Positions 6,175 to 15,400 of a stretch of 29,035 nucleotides of DNA are shown piece after piece. Below the pieces are notes generated by a model. It did no database searches. It saw nothing but the letters and a program-made list of their open reading frames with translations, and was not told the origin of the DNA. Where the stretch lies: the IMG/VR virus record IMGVR_UViG_3300022188_000042, positions 1-29,035 of that record. The stretch is one strand, 5' to 3'. Numbering within the stretch: the stretch's first letter is position 1; the number at the start of each line of letters is the position of its first letter. The stretch is from a virus. The position numbers and the translations under genes are program-made.

Positions 6175-6441
6175 TTATTTTAACATGGTTTTAATAACAG
6201 GCAGAACCTGTAAAATTGCAATTATTGTTGAAAACACTCCCATAATAATGCCAACCCTTACTGAGACTTGAGAAATTTGCTTTTTAAGACAATCTGTTTT
6301 TTGCTCAATTCGTTGAATAGCACCCTCTATTCTATCAAGGCGCTCATCTTGAACGTCGTCGGCGCTTTTTCTATTGCTTAATTTTTCAAAAATATCGTCT
6401 ATTTTAGATTCTAATTTTTCATGAAGTGGGCATATCTCCAT
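6175..6441 (-). CDS. holin-like protein (XhlA style: coiled coil plus C-terminal membrane helix)
   Basis: 88 residues. Residues 8-60 are a heptad-like, charged coiled coil. A single hydrophobic segment from about 64 to 84 (G-I-I-M-G-V-F-S-T-I-I-A-I-L) ends in Lys. This is the architecture of haemolysin XhlA-type holin proteins, which sit in the inner membrane and help endolysin reach the wall. There is no N-terminal signal. The matching lysozyme is four genes downstream. It could instead be a small membrane anchor. Confidence 0.65.
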   Translation of the reverse strand: MEICPLHEKLESKIDDIFEKLSNRKSADDVQDERLDRIEGAIQRIEQKTDCLKKQISQVSVRVGIIMGVFSTIIAILQVLPVIKTMLK

Positions 6442-6452
6442 AATATCCTCCT

Positions 6453-9400
6453 CTATTTAATTTCTTTTTTACCTAAAGCAGCCCTAGCAACGTTAATCAT
6501 GCTTAAATAAATATTATCAAGCATCTCACGCTTTTTTTCTGGTGATAAGTCTTTACTATTATAAATTATATCCGCTTGCTTTCTCAACACGCTCAAAGTT
6601 TTTGCTACTTTGCGATAGTATAACAGATTTGGTGGAGTCGCAGTTTTTATCCCATACCCTCTTATCCCTGCTCTTTCTTTGGCACTTTCCCATTTTCTAT
6701 TTAATTCGTTATATTTTTTATAAAAATCTTCAATTGATTTTGTGTTGGCACTAGGGAAGCGAACCACAAAAGCTCTTATCCCAGGAATATCAGCTAAAGT
6801 CATTTTTGGGTCTGGTGGTGCATCTACAATCCCAAAATGTTTAATTAATTCGTCTCCAGCTTTTAAAACCAAAGATCCGCCAGCAGCAAAATAACCATGA
6901 ATAAGATTCTCAATCTTAGCTGGACTTGCTATTTCTTTTAGCCCTGGGACTTTATCCATGAGCTCTGCCACCAGTTTCACCGTCTCAGATGTATGTGTTC
7001 CATATTGCAAAACTGGCTCTAGCACCTCTTTACCACGAGGCACTATCGGTCTATCAAAAAACATGCTTTTATTTGCCCACCATTCAATTATAGGCACTGT
7101 TGCTGTTATAGATGGGATAAGCATCAAGGCTTGTGCAATTTTAATTGCTGTCTCTTTCATACTTGATGGGTCATCTCTATATATCCAATCCAATGCAGAT
7201 TCAGGGATAGATCCAAAAAGGAGACCATATTCAAAAGGTTTTGGAAAGGGGATAATGGCTTTTAATGTCCCATCGTCATTGTGTAAAACAATATTCCAGA
7301 ATAATACTTTACGCCATTCAGGGAGCTCTTGATAATACGGATCGTCTTTATTGATATACCAAAGCAATATAGATGGTAGGGTTACACTTAAAAAGGTTTT
7401 GCTAGAAGCTTTTAAAGGCTGCTCTCTGAATGTCCTTATCATCTTGTCAATGCCTTCTATCCTTGCGTTCCAAAAGGCACTAATAGCATTTATAATCCTA
7501 GCAGCTAATCCGCCTTGTCTGGCAAAATCCATCGTGACTTCTCTGCCAGCATAACCAGCCCTTAAAAGCCCCTCATAAGACTCTCCTTCTTTCTTTAAAG
7601 CCTTAGCAAATTCTCCTACCCTTGTTGCCTCTTCAGTAAATTCTGATAAAGCTTGTAGAAGTTGCAAGGGAGTCTTTACCAATCCCTTTATCTTGGCACC
7701 GCCTATTAACTCTTTAAGGTTATGGGATAAATAATCCCTATCAAGAGAGACTAGCGCACTATGAGCAGCACCACTAGCATTATATTTTTGCCATACCTCA
7801 TCTTTTTTTACTATATGGAATAAACCTCTTAAAAAGTCTATTCCTGGTATAATACCATATTTACTTTGTATGAAAGCGGTTAATTGGTCTCTACCAGGGT
7901 TTCTCAAACCAAATTCAGGCGAGAAAGTAGTTGCACCTGCTTTTAACCATTTGGCAGGATAACTCAAAATTTTAACAAGCACGCCTAAATTAGCAGCATC
8001 TACATTATTTAACGATCTAGCTAGTTCTGGATCTAGTTCAAATAAAACAGGCTTACCGTTTACGTAAAATATAGCCTCGTTCGGTGCTGCTTTTATATGC
8101 GGTCTAAATGTTGTTACCAATTTGTTAAGCTCTTCTTTAGGTAGGTCTTTTAATTCTTTTAAAAAGATTCTCCGCTCTTCCTCAGGCAAATCTTTTACTA
8201 TTGCCTTTAAAGCCTCCGCCTTAGTCATTTTGACAGGTTTCATTCTAAAAGGAACACGCTCAATAAACTTACCCATTCCAGGGATTTTTGCAATCTCATT
8301 TAACGCATGCCCTATTCTGTTCCTCTCCGCAATATTAATCATCGTATAAGTATTGTATATTAGGCTTTCTAATGGGCTATAAATATCCCTGGAAGACCCC
8401 TTTAACCTTTTTATAGGATTGAATAAGTTAGTAAACTTCTTACTACTTAAACCGCCCACTGGAGGCTCATAGTCCATCACCCGATAAAAAGGCACGTAAA
8501 ATAAGTTTTTCTCCTTAATCATCTTGGCAACGTCTTCACTTATTCTGCCACTGTCTACCAGATATTTTAATAGCTCGTCAGAGTATTTATAAAGCTCTTC
8601 TGCAACATCCTTAAATTTAGGTTCTAATTGCTCAACAACCGTCTCAAAATCTTTCTTAGCAATAATACCTTTAAATCCTTTAAGGATACGCTCATCATTT
8701 ATAGCTCTTTTAGCGATTAAATAATCTTCCAATAAAGACAGCTCACCTCTTTTTGCAACAGGTTTGAGGATATCTCGTAAACTCTTACCTGTAAATTTTA
8801 CGCCTGTCTCAAAATCATACTGGAAAGTTCCATACTTTAAGAATTGTTCAGCTTTCCTTGCCCAGCCTCGTGTTAGACGAGCTAATATATATGGATTTTC
8901 AAAAAAGAATAATTTCCGCCTCGCCTTTTTCTCTGCTTCTTTCTTAAGAACCTGCAAAGGATGTAGGTCATCTTTTACTTGCGTATAAATCTGGTTTAAT
9001 TTTTCCTTTGTAAGTAACGGCTTTTTTTTGCCACCCCTAACAATAAAAGAGTCAATCCTAGCTACCGCTGGCGATTGTTGCCATATATGCCATGCCTCTC
9101 TTGCTTTATCTAAAACATCTTGGACATCAGGGAACATTTCCAAACGTCTCTCAAATTCAGCGTAAAAATTTGGTGCTTCTTTTTTGACTTTATTTGGCTT
9201 TGTAATGTAATATCTTATAAACTCTGCAAAGCCCTCAGAATCAAGGTCGTCTGCCCCTTCATACGCAAGTTTGCGCACCTCATCAGGTAAGGTATCAGGA
9301 AACCCTAACAACTTTTGGATGTGATGCCCTATTTCGTGAGAAAGAGTTTCAATATCATTAGCTTTGGCGAGACGGATAACCTTCTCGGTAGGCTTATAAA

Positions 9401-11789
9401 TCCCACGTATTTTCCCTTTGTTGGTCCTAAATTTACCAATACGGATGGGAACATCTAGCTTTTTGGATAGAAGTTTTATAATAGCAGACCTGCGCTTGCC
9501 CTCTGGAATAGGCTTAAATTCAATGCTACTTTTAGCAGGTTCTGCCTCTTTCTCTTCGCCTATACGATACTTTATTTTTCCTTCATATTTTTCAATATCC
9601 CTTTTGGCTGGTAACTCTTCTAGCAAATTGTAGACATCATTAGCATCAGGATTCTCAGGCAGCAACTCAGGCACTACTTCTTTTAATCGCTGCCCTAACT
9701 CATCTAAAGGTAAACCATTCTTTTTGACAGCCTTAAAGCCAAATTTACTTCTAATCATCTGTAGCCCAGGCTGTCCAGCATGAGATGTAAGGTCTTTAGA
9801 ATTTATACCCTGTTCATGTAAAACTTTACGAATTTTCTCATAGTTCTCCAACATCTGCTCTTTTACTTCATTAAACCCCTCCTGATAATATTCGTTTTTA
9901 ATAACTGAGATTTTTTTATCAGTTATTAAAGGCAAAATATTTGAATTAACCCCAGTCCCCATGAAAGCATCTATAACTCTATCAGACTCCTCAACGCCTT
10001 TTTTTATAATCTCTTGATAGCCCTTTTGGCTAATTAACTGCTCTTTGTTACCCATCATAGGATAAGGTCTGTATTTTCTTACTTCTTTGCGAGGGATAGC
10101 AATGCTAGTATCAATCTCTTGCGTTTCTTTAGGTGGCGTTGGCGCTGGTTCTGGTTTTTTAATTTCAGCTTTAGGCGTTATTTTTATATTATATTTTTCA
10201 GCTAAATCAGGATAATCTTTTAAAACATTTTCTGGAACAGGCTCTTGCTTTAATAAAGCCATGTCCACTTCATATTTATGAAAGTCCCTTGCCATTTTGT
10301 CTACTAAATCTTTAAAATCCTTAATACCATAAGGTAATTCACCTTTTCTTATCCCATGTAGCTTTTGCTTTTGCCATTCTCTCCATGTTTTTTGAGCTTC
10401 CTCATTATAAGCACTGCCAGATTTAAAATATTCTTTTTTATACTCTTCAAGGGTCATCTGCCAGGGCTCACGTTCAGATTTTTTGCCTATTTCTACCGAT
10501 TTTGGCGCTGGCTCTGACTTTGGTTCTGGTTTTACTTCTGGCTCTGGTTCTGGTTCTTTAGCCTCTCCAAACTTCTTTTGCCACCTCTCATGTCTTGGCT
10601 GAATTATTTTTACATCAACAACATGCGAGCGGTCTTCAAGATATGGCGTTACTTCTCCCTTACTAAGAGTATCCGTTAAGTTATACTGTAAATAAGTTTC
10701 CTGTTGCGGAGTTAAATTTTTGTTTACATATACATGATAATCTGAGTCCGATGTAGGTTTGGCTTCACCTCTTGCCCTGCTCCCTGTAAGCTCCACATCT
10801 AAAATTTTTAGGTCTTCTGGTGGGTTTTGGAAAGATAGGTTAGAAGGACGCTCTTTTACCTTTTGTAAAACATCATCAAAATCTTTTTTATCTAACTGCC
10901 ATAAAGGGTTCTCTTCTGGTGCTGGCTCAGGTTTTACCTCTGGCACTGCAGGTTCTGGTTTTGGCTCAGGCTCTTTAGGCGTTGCTTCTGGCGTTATTGT
11001 TTCTGGTTCTGATTTAGGCTCTTCTGGTGGCTTTAAGAAATCTTTAGGCGCTTTAATCTCTGGCGCTGCAGATTTCTTAAAAGGTTTCTCTAGTCCTTTA
11101 AATATAACTCCATAAGCAGCAAGTTCCGCTGGAGTCGTTAAAGCCGTCACAAACGCTGGATTCCACCCTTTCTCTACTAGTTTGTTACCAGCAGCCATAA
11201 CAGCCTCATGAGGAATAGCCATTACCTTGTTAAGATATTCATTATAAACTCTTCCATATTCTGTTTGTGGCTGATACTGTAAATAAGATGCTATCTTATT
11301 GCCAAACTCTTCCGCTGCGCTTAAATCCTCATCATCTAACTTGCCTTTTTTAATATATTGTGTCCCCAGATAATATAACATCCCCAAACCGCTAACAGGA
11401 AAAGCAACCGTGCCAGTTGCAAAGGACGCACCTGTCTCAGTGAGTCCCCTAGCAGCATGCTCAACGCTTGATAGCGCTTTACCCGCCTTTTCCCCTACTG
11501 TAAAAATATTAGGCGGCTCTTCTATCCCTTGCGTGTCTTGTTTGATAGCTAATTCACTCTTTAAAAGATCCGTTCCTTGCTGCTGCTTGACATCCTGTAA
11601 TAACTGCTCCCATACCTGTTTTTTCTCTTCAAAAGACAGGCTTTTAAAATCAGGGTCTCTTTCTCTTAAAACTTGAAATAATTTACTTGGCTGATTCGCT
11701 AATTGGACAATAACTTTACTTTTTTCCTGCGGAGTTAATTCTCTAAATTGTGGGTCTCTATCCTCTAAAACTTTTTGCAATAAAAGCAT
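6453..11789 (-). CDS. 1778-residue virion polyvalent protein (NTase-like, MTase-like, Zn-peptidase-like, LPD38-like)
   Basis: Very long for a podovirus gene. In order: a duplicated roughly 30-residue motif (D-P-x-F-x-x-L-x-x-x-E-K, residues 5-30 and 38-64); a small hydrophobic part around 120-140; Pro-Glu-Lys linkers (255-293, 410-432); a nucleotidyltransferase-like segment with G-S-R-A-R-G (336-341), D348-x-D350 and D392; a D12-methyltransferase-like start with P-M-M-G-N-K (577-582) and D607-A-F-M-G-T-G (607-613) but no DPPY; a Zn-peptidase-like HEIGHH (818-823) with E852/E856; and a long helical C-terminus from about 960. Residues 1270-1580 resemble the large polyvalent-protein domain LPD38 (F-G-L-R-N-P-x-R-D, then D-F-A-R-Q-G-G). 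It follows two probable ejection proteins and is likely delivered with DNA. Domain calls are from motifs only. Confidence 0.85.
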   Translation of the reverse strand: MLLLQKVLEDRDPQFRELTPQEKSKVIVQLANQPSKLFQVLRERDPDFKSLSFEEKKQVWEQLLQDVKQQQGTDLLKSELAIKQDTQGIEEPPNIFTVGEKAGKALSSVEHAARGLTETGASFATGTVAFPVSGLGMLYYLGTQYIKKGKLDDEDLSAAEEFGNKIASYLQYQPQTEYGRVYNEYLNKVMAIPHEAVMAAGNKLVEKGWNPAFVTALTTPAELAAYGVIFKGLEKPFKKSAAPEIKAPKDFLKPPEEPKSEPETITPEATPKEPEPKPEPAVPEVKPEPAPEENPLWQLDKKDFDDVLQKVKERPSNLSFQNPPEDLKILDVELTGSRARGEAKPTSDSDYHVYVNKNLTPQQETYLQYNLTDTLSKGEVTPYLEDRSHVVDVKIIQPRHERWQKKFGEAKEPEPEPEVKPEPKSEPAPKSVEIGKKSEREPWQMTLEEYKKEYFKSGSAYNEEAQKTWREWQKQKLHGIRKGELPYGIKDFKDLVDKMARDFHKYEVDMALLKQEPVPENVLKDYPDLAEKYNIKITPKAEIKKPEPAPTPPKETQEIDTSIAIPRKEVRKYRPYPMMGNKEQLISQKGYQEIIKKGVEESDRVIDAFMGTGVNSNILPLITDKKISVIKNEYYQEGFNEVKEQMLENYEKIRKVLHEQGINSKDLTSHAGQPGLQMIRSKFGFKAVKKNGLPLDELGQRLKEVVPELLPENPDANDVYNLLEELPAKRDIEKYEGKIKYRIGEEKEAEPAKSSIEFKPIPEGKRRSAIIKLLSKKLDVPIRIGKFRTNKGKIRGIYKPTEKVIRLAKANDIETLSHEIGHHIQKLLGFPDTLPDEVRKLAYEGADDLDSEGFAEFIRYYITKPNKVKKEAPNFYAEFERRLEMFPDVQDVLDKAREAWHIWQQSPAVARIDSFIVRGGKKKPLLTKEKLNQIYTQVKDDLHPLQVLKKEAEKKARRKLFFFENPYILARLTRGWARKAEQFLKYGTFQYDFETGVKFTGKSLRDILKPVAKRGELSLLEDYLIAKRAINDERILKGFKGIIAKKDFETVVEQLEPKFKDVAEELYKYSDELLKYLVDSGRISEDVAKMIKEKNLFYVPFYRVMDYEPPVGGLSSKKFTNLFNPIKRLKGSSRDIYSPLESLIYNTYTMINIAERNRIGHALNEIAKIPGMGKFIERVPFRMKPVKMTKAEALKAIVKDLPEEERRIFLKELKDLPKEELNKLVTTFRPHIKAAPNEAIFYVNGKPVLFELDPELARSLNNVDAANLGVLVKILSYPAKWLKAGATTFSPEFGLRNPGRDQLTAFIQSKYGIIPGIDFLRGLFHIVKKDEVWQKYNASGAAHSALVSLDRDYLSHNLKELIGGAKIKGLVKTPLQLLQALSEFTEEATRVGEFAKALKKEGESYEGLLRAGYAGREVTMDFARQGGLAARIINAISAFWNARIEGIDKMIRTFREQPLKASSKTFLSVTLPSILLWYINKDDPYYQELPEWRKVLFWNIVLHNDDGTLKAIIPFPKPFEYGLLFGSIPESALDWIYRDDPSSMKETAIKIAQALMLIPSITATVPIIEWWANKSMFFDRPIVPRGKEVLEPVLQYGTHTSETVKLVAELMDKVPGLKEIASPAKIENLIHGYFAAGGSLVLKAGDELIKHFGIVDAPPDPKMTLADIPGIRAFVVRFPSANTKSIEDFYKKYNELNRKWESAKERAGIRGYGIKTATPPNLLYYRKVAKTLSVLRKQADIIYNSKDLSPEKKREMLDNIYLSMINVARAALGKKEIK

Positions 11790-11791
11790 TA

Positions 11792-12766
11792 TTATCTCCC
11801 TAGAAAATACTTTCTATAATAATTCTCTTTAGGTTTAGGTTCGGAATTGGAAGCTGGTAACGACGCTTCATCTTTTATTGACTCGCCTTGATAACCTTCT
11901 GGGATGAATTTATTTAAATAAGCAATTTCTTTATTCCATTGCTCAATTAATTGCCTTTTCAGCTCAGGACTCATTTTCTGCCCTATCATATTTTTTAAAC
12001 TAGGGTTTAAAGTAGCTAACATTGTTGTTACAACGTCAGTTTTTTCCAACGTTGCCATTGCTTTTTTAATCTGAGAGATTCTCTTAAGCGCCTCTGATGC
12101 TTTCATTTCAGGAGTTCCTTTAATATCCCCTAATTCAAAGCCCTGTTTTATAAATTTATAATACATCTTAGAACCAAAAGGAACATCAACCTCTCTTATC
12201 CTTCCATCAGATAACGTCTTTGTTAAAGTTACTTTTTGAGGCAATACATATCTGTCAGGATTTTTCTTTTGTAACCTTACAGCACTATCATATGGAACTA
12301 ATAATTGACGTCCAGTTTTTTGGTCAATTATAGTTATAACATCATTTTTGGTAAGATACTTTTTACCTTTATAAATTTCCTTGCCAGTATTAGGGTCAAT
12401 AACACTCTCGCCTTCCTTTACCTTTATTGGCTTTTCAGGAGTTCTAATTATCTCACCCGTATAAGGATTAATTAATAATTGTCCAGCACCTGCTTTTATC
12501 CACTGCTTTGTGGGGTCTGTTATCTGAGATGCTTGTTTGAACATTTGAAGGGCATATAATTTAGCTAAAGGGTCTGGTATCTGCGCCAGCGTTTTTACCA
12601 TAGCTTGAGGCGTGACAGGCTTACCCGAGTTTAAAATCTCTTGTAATTTACTCATAGCAACATCTTGTGCCCAGTTCTGTCTGAAACTTTGTAGCCCTTG
12701 CACCATCCCAGTGCCTAATAATTGCCCCAACTGAGACCATCTATCAGGTAAATGTCCTATATACAT
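11792..12766 (-). CDS. probable internal/ejection protein
   Basis: 324 residues from the ATG at 12766, chosen because AAGGAG lies eight bases upstream. An ATG at 12814 would overlap the preceding gene by 26 bases. The N-terminus is helical with Gln/Ala-rich stretches. The centre has beta repeats of the form P-x-T-G-x-x-I (near residues 100, 124 and 150). The C-terminus is helical. It stops two bases before the 1778-residue gene and follows the 288-residue protein, so the three resemble the ejection set of P22-like phages by position. No family is firmly recognised. Confidence 0.68.
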   Translation of the reverse strand: MYIGHLPDRWSQLGQLLGTGMVQGLQSFRQNWAQDVAMSKLQEILNSGKPVTPQAMVKTLAQIPDPLAKLYALQMFKQASQITDPTKQWIKAGAGQLLINPYTGEIIRTPEKPIKVKEGESVIDPNTGKEIYKGKKYLTKNDVITIIDQKTGRQLLVPYDSAVRLQKKNPDRYVLPQKVTLTKTLSDGRIREVDVPFGSKMYYKFIKQGFELGDIKGTPEMKASEALKRISQIKKAMATLEKTDVVTTMLATLNPSLKNMIGQKMSPELKRQLIEQWNKEIAYLNKFIPEGYQGESIKDEASLPASNSEPKPKENYYRKYFLGR

Positions 12767-12788
12767 CTTTTTGCTCCTTATCTTGATT

Positions 12789-13655
12789 TTAGCCAAAGAG
12801 CGCCTTAAGACCACCGAGAGGATTCAAGCCATATAATGCGCCTTTCCAAAAACCTACTTTTGGCATAAAAGAACCAACCAAACCAGCCATGCCCATACGT
12901 CCTGCCGTTGGTAATAAACTACCTAACAAACCACTTCCACCGCCAGTTGTATAAGTATTAATCTGGTAAGGGGTCGTTCCTAATGCTGTCCCCAGATAAT
13001 TTAACCAGGGATTTGCCCAGGGTTGGCTCATTTGCCACTTCTGATAAGGCTCTTGCATGAGCTCTTGAGTTATTGCCCTTTGCTCCTCGCCCATGCCCAT
13101 AACCTCTGGGAGTAAACTCAAACCTAACCTTGAGGCTATATCTTGTCTTTGTGCTAAACTCTGTTTTTCACCCCATAATATCTTTGCAAGCTCAGCGTTT
13201 AGTTGGCTTTGAACATCACCCCAGCTTTTTGCTAATGCTCGTCTTGCAGCTCCGCTATCTAAAGCGTTAGCTCCAGCGTAACGCTCCATAACTTCAGGCA
13301 CAACAGTCTCTTCCCATGCCCTTTGTGCAGGCATCACATACGCACGTTGCCAATAATCCTGCGCCTCTTGAGGGTTAAATTGCTGTTGCATTAATTGAGA
13401 TATATATTCAGCACCTTGTTTAGTAAGACCGCCGACAGTCCCTTCAGGCGATAACATCTCAAATAGTTGCTGTTGTATTTCAGATGCTCCAGGGACTAAC
13501 TGCCCTGAATATGGCTCTATACCTATCCCCAATTGCCCCTTGAGCAGATTGGTCAACTCATCCAACAACTCCATCTGCCCTGGAGTTAGGCGATCTACCT
13601 TTTTTGCTTTTACTTTTGGCTTACTGCCAAAAAGAAAATCTTTAACACCACCCAT
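12789..13655 (-). CDS. probable DNA-ejection (internal virion) protein
   Basis: 288 residues. A basic N-terminus is followed by Gln/Glu-rich helices (about 20-200), including an A-N-A-L-D-S-G-A-A-R-R-A-L segment of a kind seen in phage ejection proteins. The C-terminal 90 residues are Gly/Leu-rich and partly hydrophobic, which could insert in a membrane during genome delivery. Size and order (before the 324- and 1778-residue proteins) match the small ejection protein of P22-like phages. Sequence homology is not claimed. Confidence 0.65.
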   Translation of the reverse strand: MGGVKDFLFGSKPKVKAKKVDRLTPGQMELLDELTNLLKGQLGIGIEPYSGQLVPGASEIQQQLFEMLSPEGTVGGLTKQGAEYISQLMQQQFNPQEAQDYWQRAYVMPAQRAWEETVVPEVMERYAGANALDSGAARRALAKSWGDVQSQLNAELAKILWGEKQSLAQRQDIASRLGLSLLPEVMGMGEEQRAITQELMQEPYQKWQMSQPWANPWLNYLGTALGTTPYQINTYTTGGGSGLLGSLLPTAGRMGMAGLVGSFMPKVGFWKGALYGLNPLGGLKALFG

Positions 13656-13656
13656 G

Positions 13657-14052
13657 TTAGACCTCCATTATCGTTGCTGAAACCTTTGCTCCAAGCAACT
13701 TTTTAAAAGCTTTTGGTCTTGTTGTCCGCCACTCAATCTTATCTAACTCCAGCTTGTCTTTAATCTTCTTTAACATATCATAGACCTGTTTAACAATCCC
13801 TTTATTGTAAAGATCTTTCTCAACAGACAAAATATTCACGTGAAGGACATTATCAATAGGATTAATTATAGACCAGCAAAAACCTTTCACTTTTCCTTTC
13901 TCATCTTCCAGCAAAAACAATAAGTTATAAGGGTCTTGCGCTATATAATCAAAAGCATAAATTCTATCTACTCTTATATTAACGCCCTTAACCTTAAAAA
14001 GATGTGGCGGTATTTTTAAGAAAGTCTTAGCTCTTACCCAATGTAAATTCAT
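13657..14052 (-). CDS. GNAT-like acetyltransferase
   Basis: 131 residues. The pattern L-F-L-L-E-D-E-K-G-K-V-K-G-F-C-W (strands 2-3), V-N-I-L-S-V (strand 4), an acetyl-CoA-loop region around Y-N-K-G-I-V (about 92-97) and a following long helix fit the GNAT fold, although the R/Q-x-x-G-x-G/A loop is poor. It would transfer an acyl group from acyl-CoA to an amine of unknown identity. It lies ten bases after the ATP-grasp gene and two bases before the ejection-protein gene. Similar small GNAT-like proteins occur in phage virion operons with unknown roles (recollection). Confidence 0.6.
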   Translation of the reverse strand: MNLHWVRAKTFLKIPPHLFKVKGVNIRVDRIYAFDYIAQDPYNLLFLLEDEKGKVKGFCWSIINPIDNVLHVNILSVEKDLYNKGIVKQVYDMLKKIKDKLELDKIEWRTTRPKAFKKLLGAKVSATIMEV

Positions 14053-14062
14053 GTCTTTCTCC

Positions 14063-15400
14063 TTAGAAAATTTTAAACCCCCATTCTTGAAGTTGCTTCA
14101 TCCTTTTATTTTGGGATTTACCTAAATCAGTTCGGTATTGGATATAAGACCCTATTTTTAGTTTATCTATTTTCCTATACACATTACCAACAGACCCGCC
14201 TAAACTATTGCCCCGCTCCGCTACTACTCCAATAATCCCATCAGAACCAGCACATCGGATATTTCCTTTATCATCCATGTAAACATCTTCCATCCAGAAA
14301 TCTTCCAGCTTATTTTTTATTAAAATATCTTTTGCCATAGCATTAAGTAATTGTTTATCCGCATAAGGAAAAGGTGGGATGGTTATCCTCTGGGAACTTG
14401 CAAAGCCGTCATAAAATTCAGTTTGGAATCCATTTAGAAAGAACTCTGTTAAGCTACCTTTGATAAGCGTCAAAAGACAATATATAGCATCATAGCCAAA
14501 ACGAGGCGAAAATTCCAAAAAATAAGGTTTATGGTCTTTTTTGCTAATAATAACATTTATGTCAATGGGACCAACATAATTTGCCCTCTTAAGATAAGGG
14601 ATAAGCTTTTTAAGCTCCTTAACCAACAACCCATTCTCATCTTTTTTAATCCAGACCGTATTGCTCTGACTACCAATCGCAGGTCCCAGATTAAAATTCA
14701 TTAAGCGTTTATCCTCTAGCGTGTGATTAAAATGAACAGCATCCTTACCATTCCACCATAGCTCACTGCTAATTTCAACTCCTTCCACCCTCTTTTGCAA
14801 GATAAACTCTACCTTATCCGTCCCTAGCCTCTGGCGATATTCGTTGGCAATCTTATCAGCTAGCTCACCATTAAACTTTTCAACGTAAGTCATATCAAGG
14901 TCAAGATTATTCTCTGGTTTAAACACCCATAAATCTTTACGCCCTTCCGTCTTTAAAAACTTTACCCCTTCTTTTAAAGAGGAAAATTCTACCGTCTCAG
15001 GGTCTTTTAACCCTATTTTTTTGGCTATATCAGCCCCCAGCTTTCTGTCCATCTCTATCTTTTCAGTCCATGTAGATGCTCCAATAACCTTTTTACCCAT
15101 CGCTTTCATTTCGTCTGCAACAGGACCAAAAACCGTTGGAGATTTTTTAGGCACGCCAAACATCTTAAGCAAGGCAATATCCTGGCGAGTCTTCTCATTA
15201 ACCCTGGTAATATCAAAAATAATAAGCTCCGCTTTTTTAACGGCACGTTTTAAGTCTTTTAGCCCTACTTTAGGGATAATATTATTATAGTTTTTCCTAT
15301 ATCTGGAATTATGCAGATACACCTTAACTTCCGTGCCTTCTTTCTGCATCCTATAAGCTATTGGTAAACATTCTCCGCTATTTGACATAAACAAAATCAT
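14063..15400 (-). CDS. ATP-grasp ligase related to PurD (GARS)
   Basis: 445 residues, close to PurD length. The N-terminal part is a Rossmann-like pre-ATP-grasp domain (strands near 2-5, 24-28 and 58-62). Then come E113-K114 with the K-L-G helix, a V-F-K-P strand (159-162), F-I-L-Q-K-R-V-E-G-V-E-I-S (199-211, ADP-binding loop) and G-P-I-D-I-N (277-282). Y-F-L-E-F-S-P-R-F-G (293-302) follows, with E296 as a metal ligand. It should join a carboxylate to an amine using ATP. The opening lacks PurD's usual glycine-rich N-terminal motif (here M-S-N-S-G-E), so purine synthesis is not assured; peptide or amino-acid ligation is possible. Its ATG overlaps the preceding stop. Confidence 0.85.
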   Translation of the reverse strand: MILFMSNSGECLPIAYRMQKEGTEVKVYLHNSRYRKNYNNIIPKVGLKDLKRAVKKAELIIFDITRVNEKTRQDIALLKMFGVPKKSPTVFGPVADEMKAMGKKVIGASTWTEKIEMDRKLGADIAKKIGLKDPETVEFSSLKEGVKFLKTEGRKDLWVFKPENNLDLDMTYVEKFNGELADKIANEYRQRLGTDKVEFILQKRVEGVEISSELWWNGKDAVHFNHTLEDKRLMNFNLGPAIGSQSNTVWIKKDENGLLVKELKKLIPYLKRANYVGPIDINVIISKKDHKPYFLEFSPRFGYDAIYCLLTLIKGSLTEFFLNGFQTEFYDGFASSQRITIPPFPYADKQLLNAMAKDILIKNKLEDFWMEDVYMDDKGNIRCAGSDGIIGVVAERGNSLGGSVGNVYRKIDKLKIGSYIQYRTDLGKSQNKRMKQLQEWGFKIF

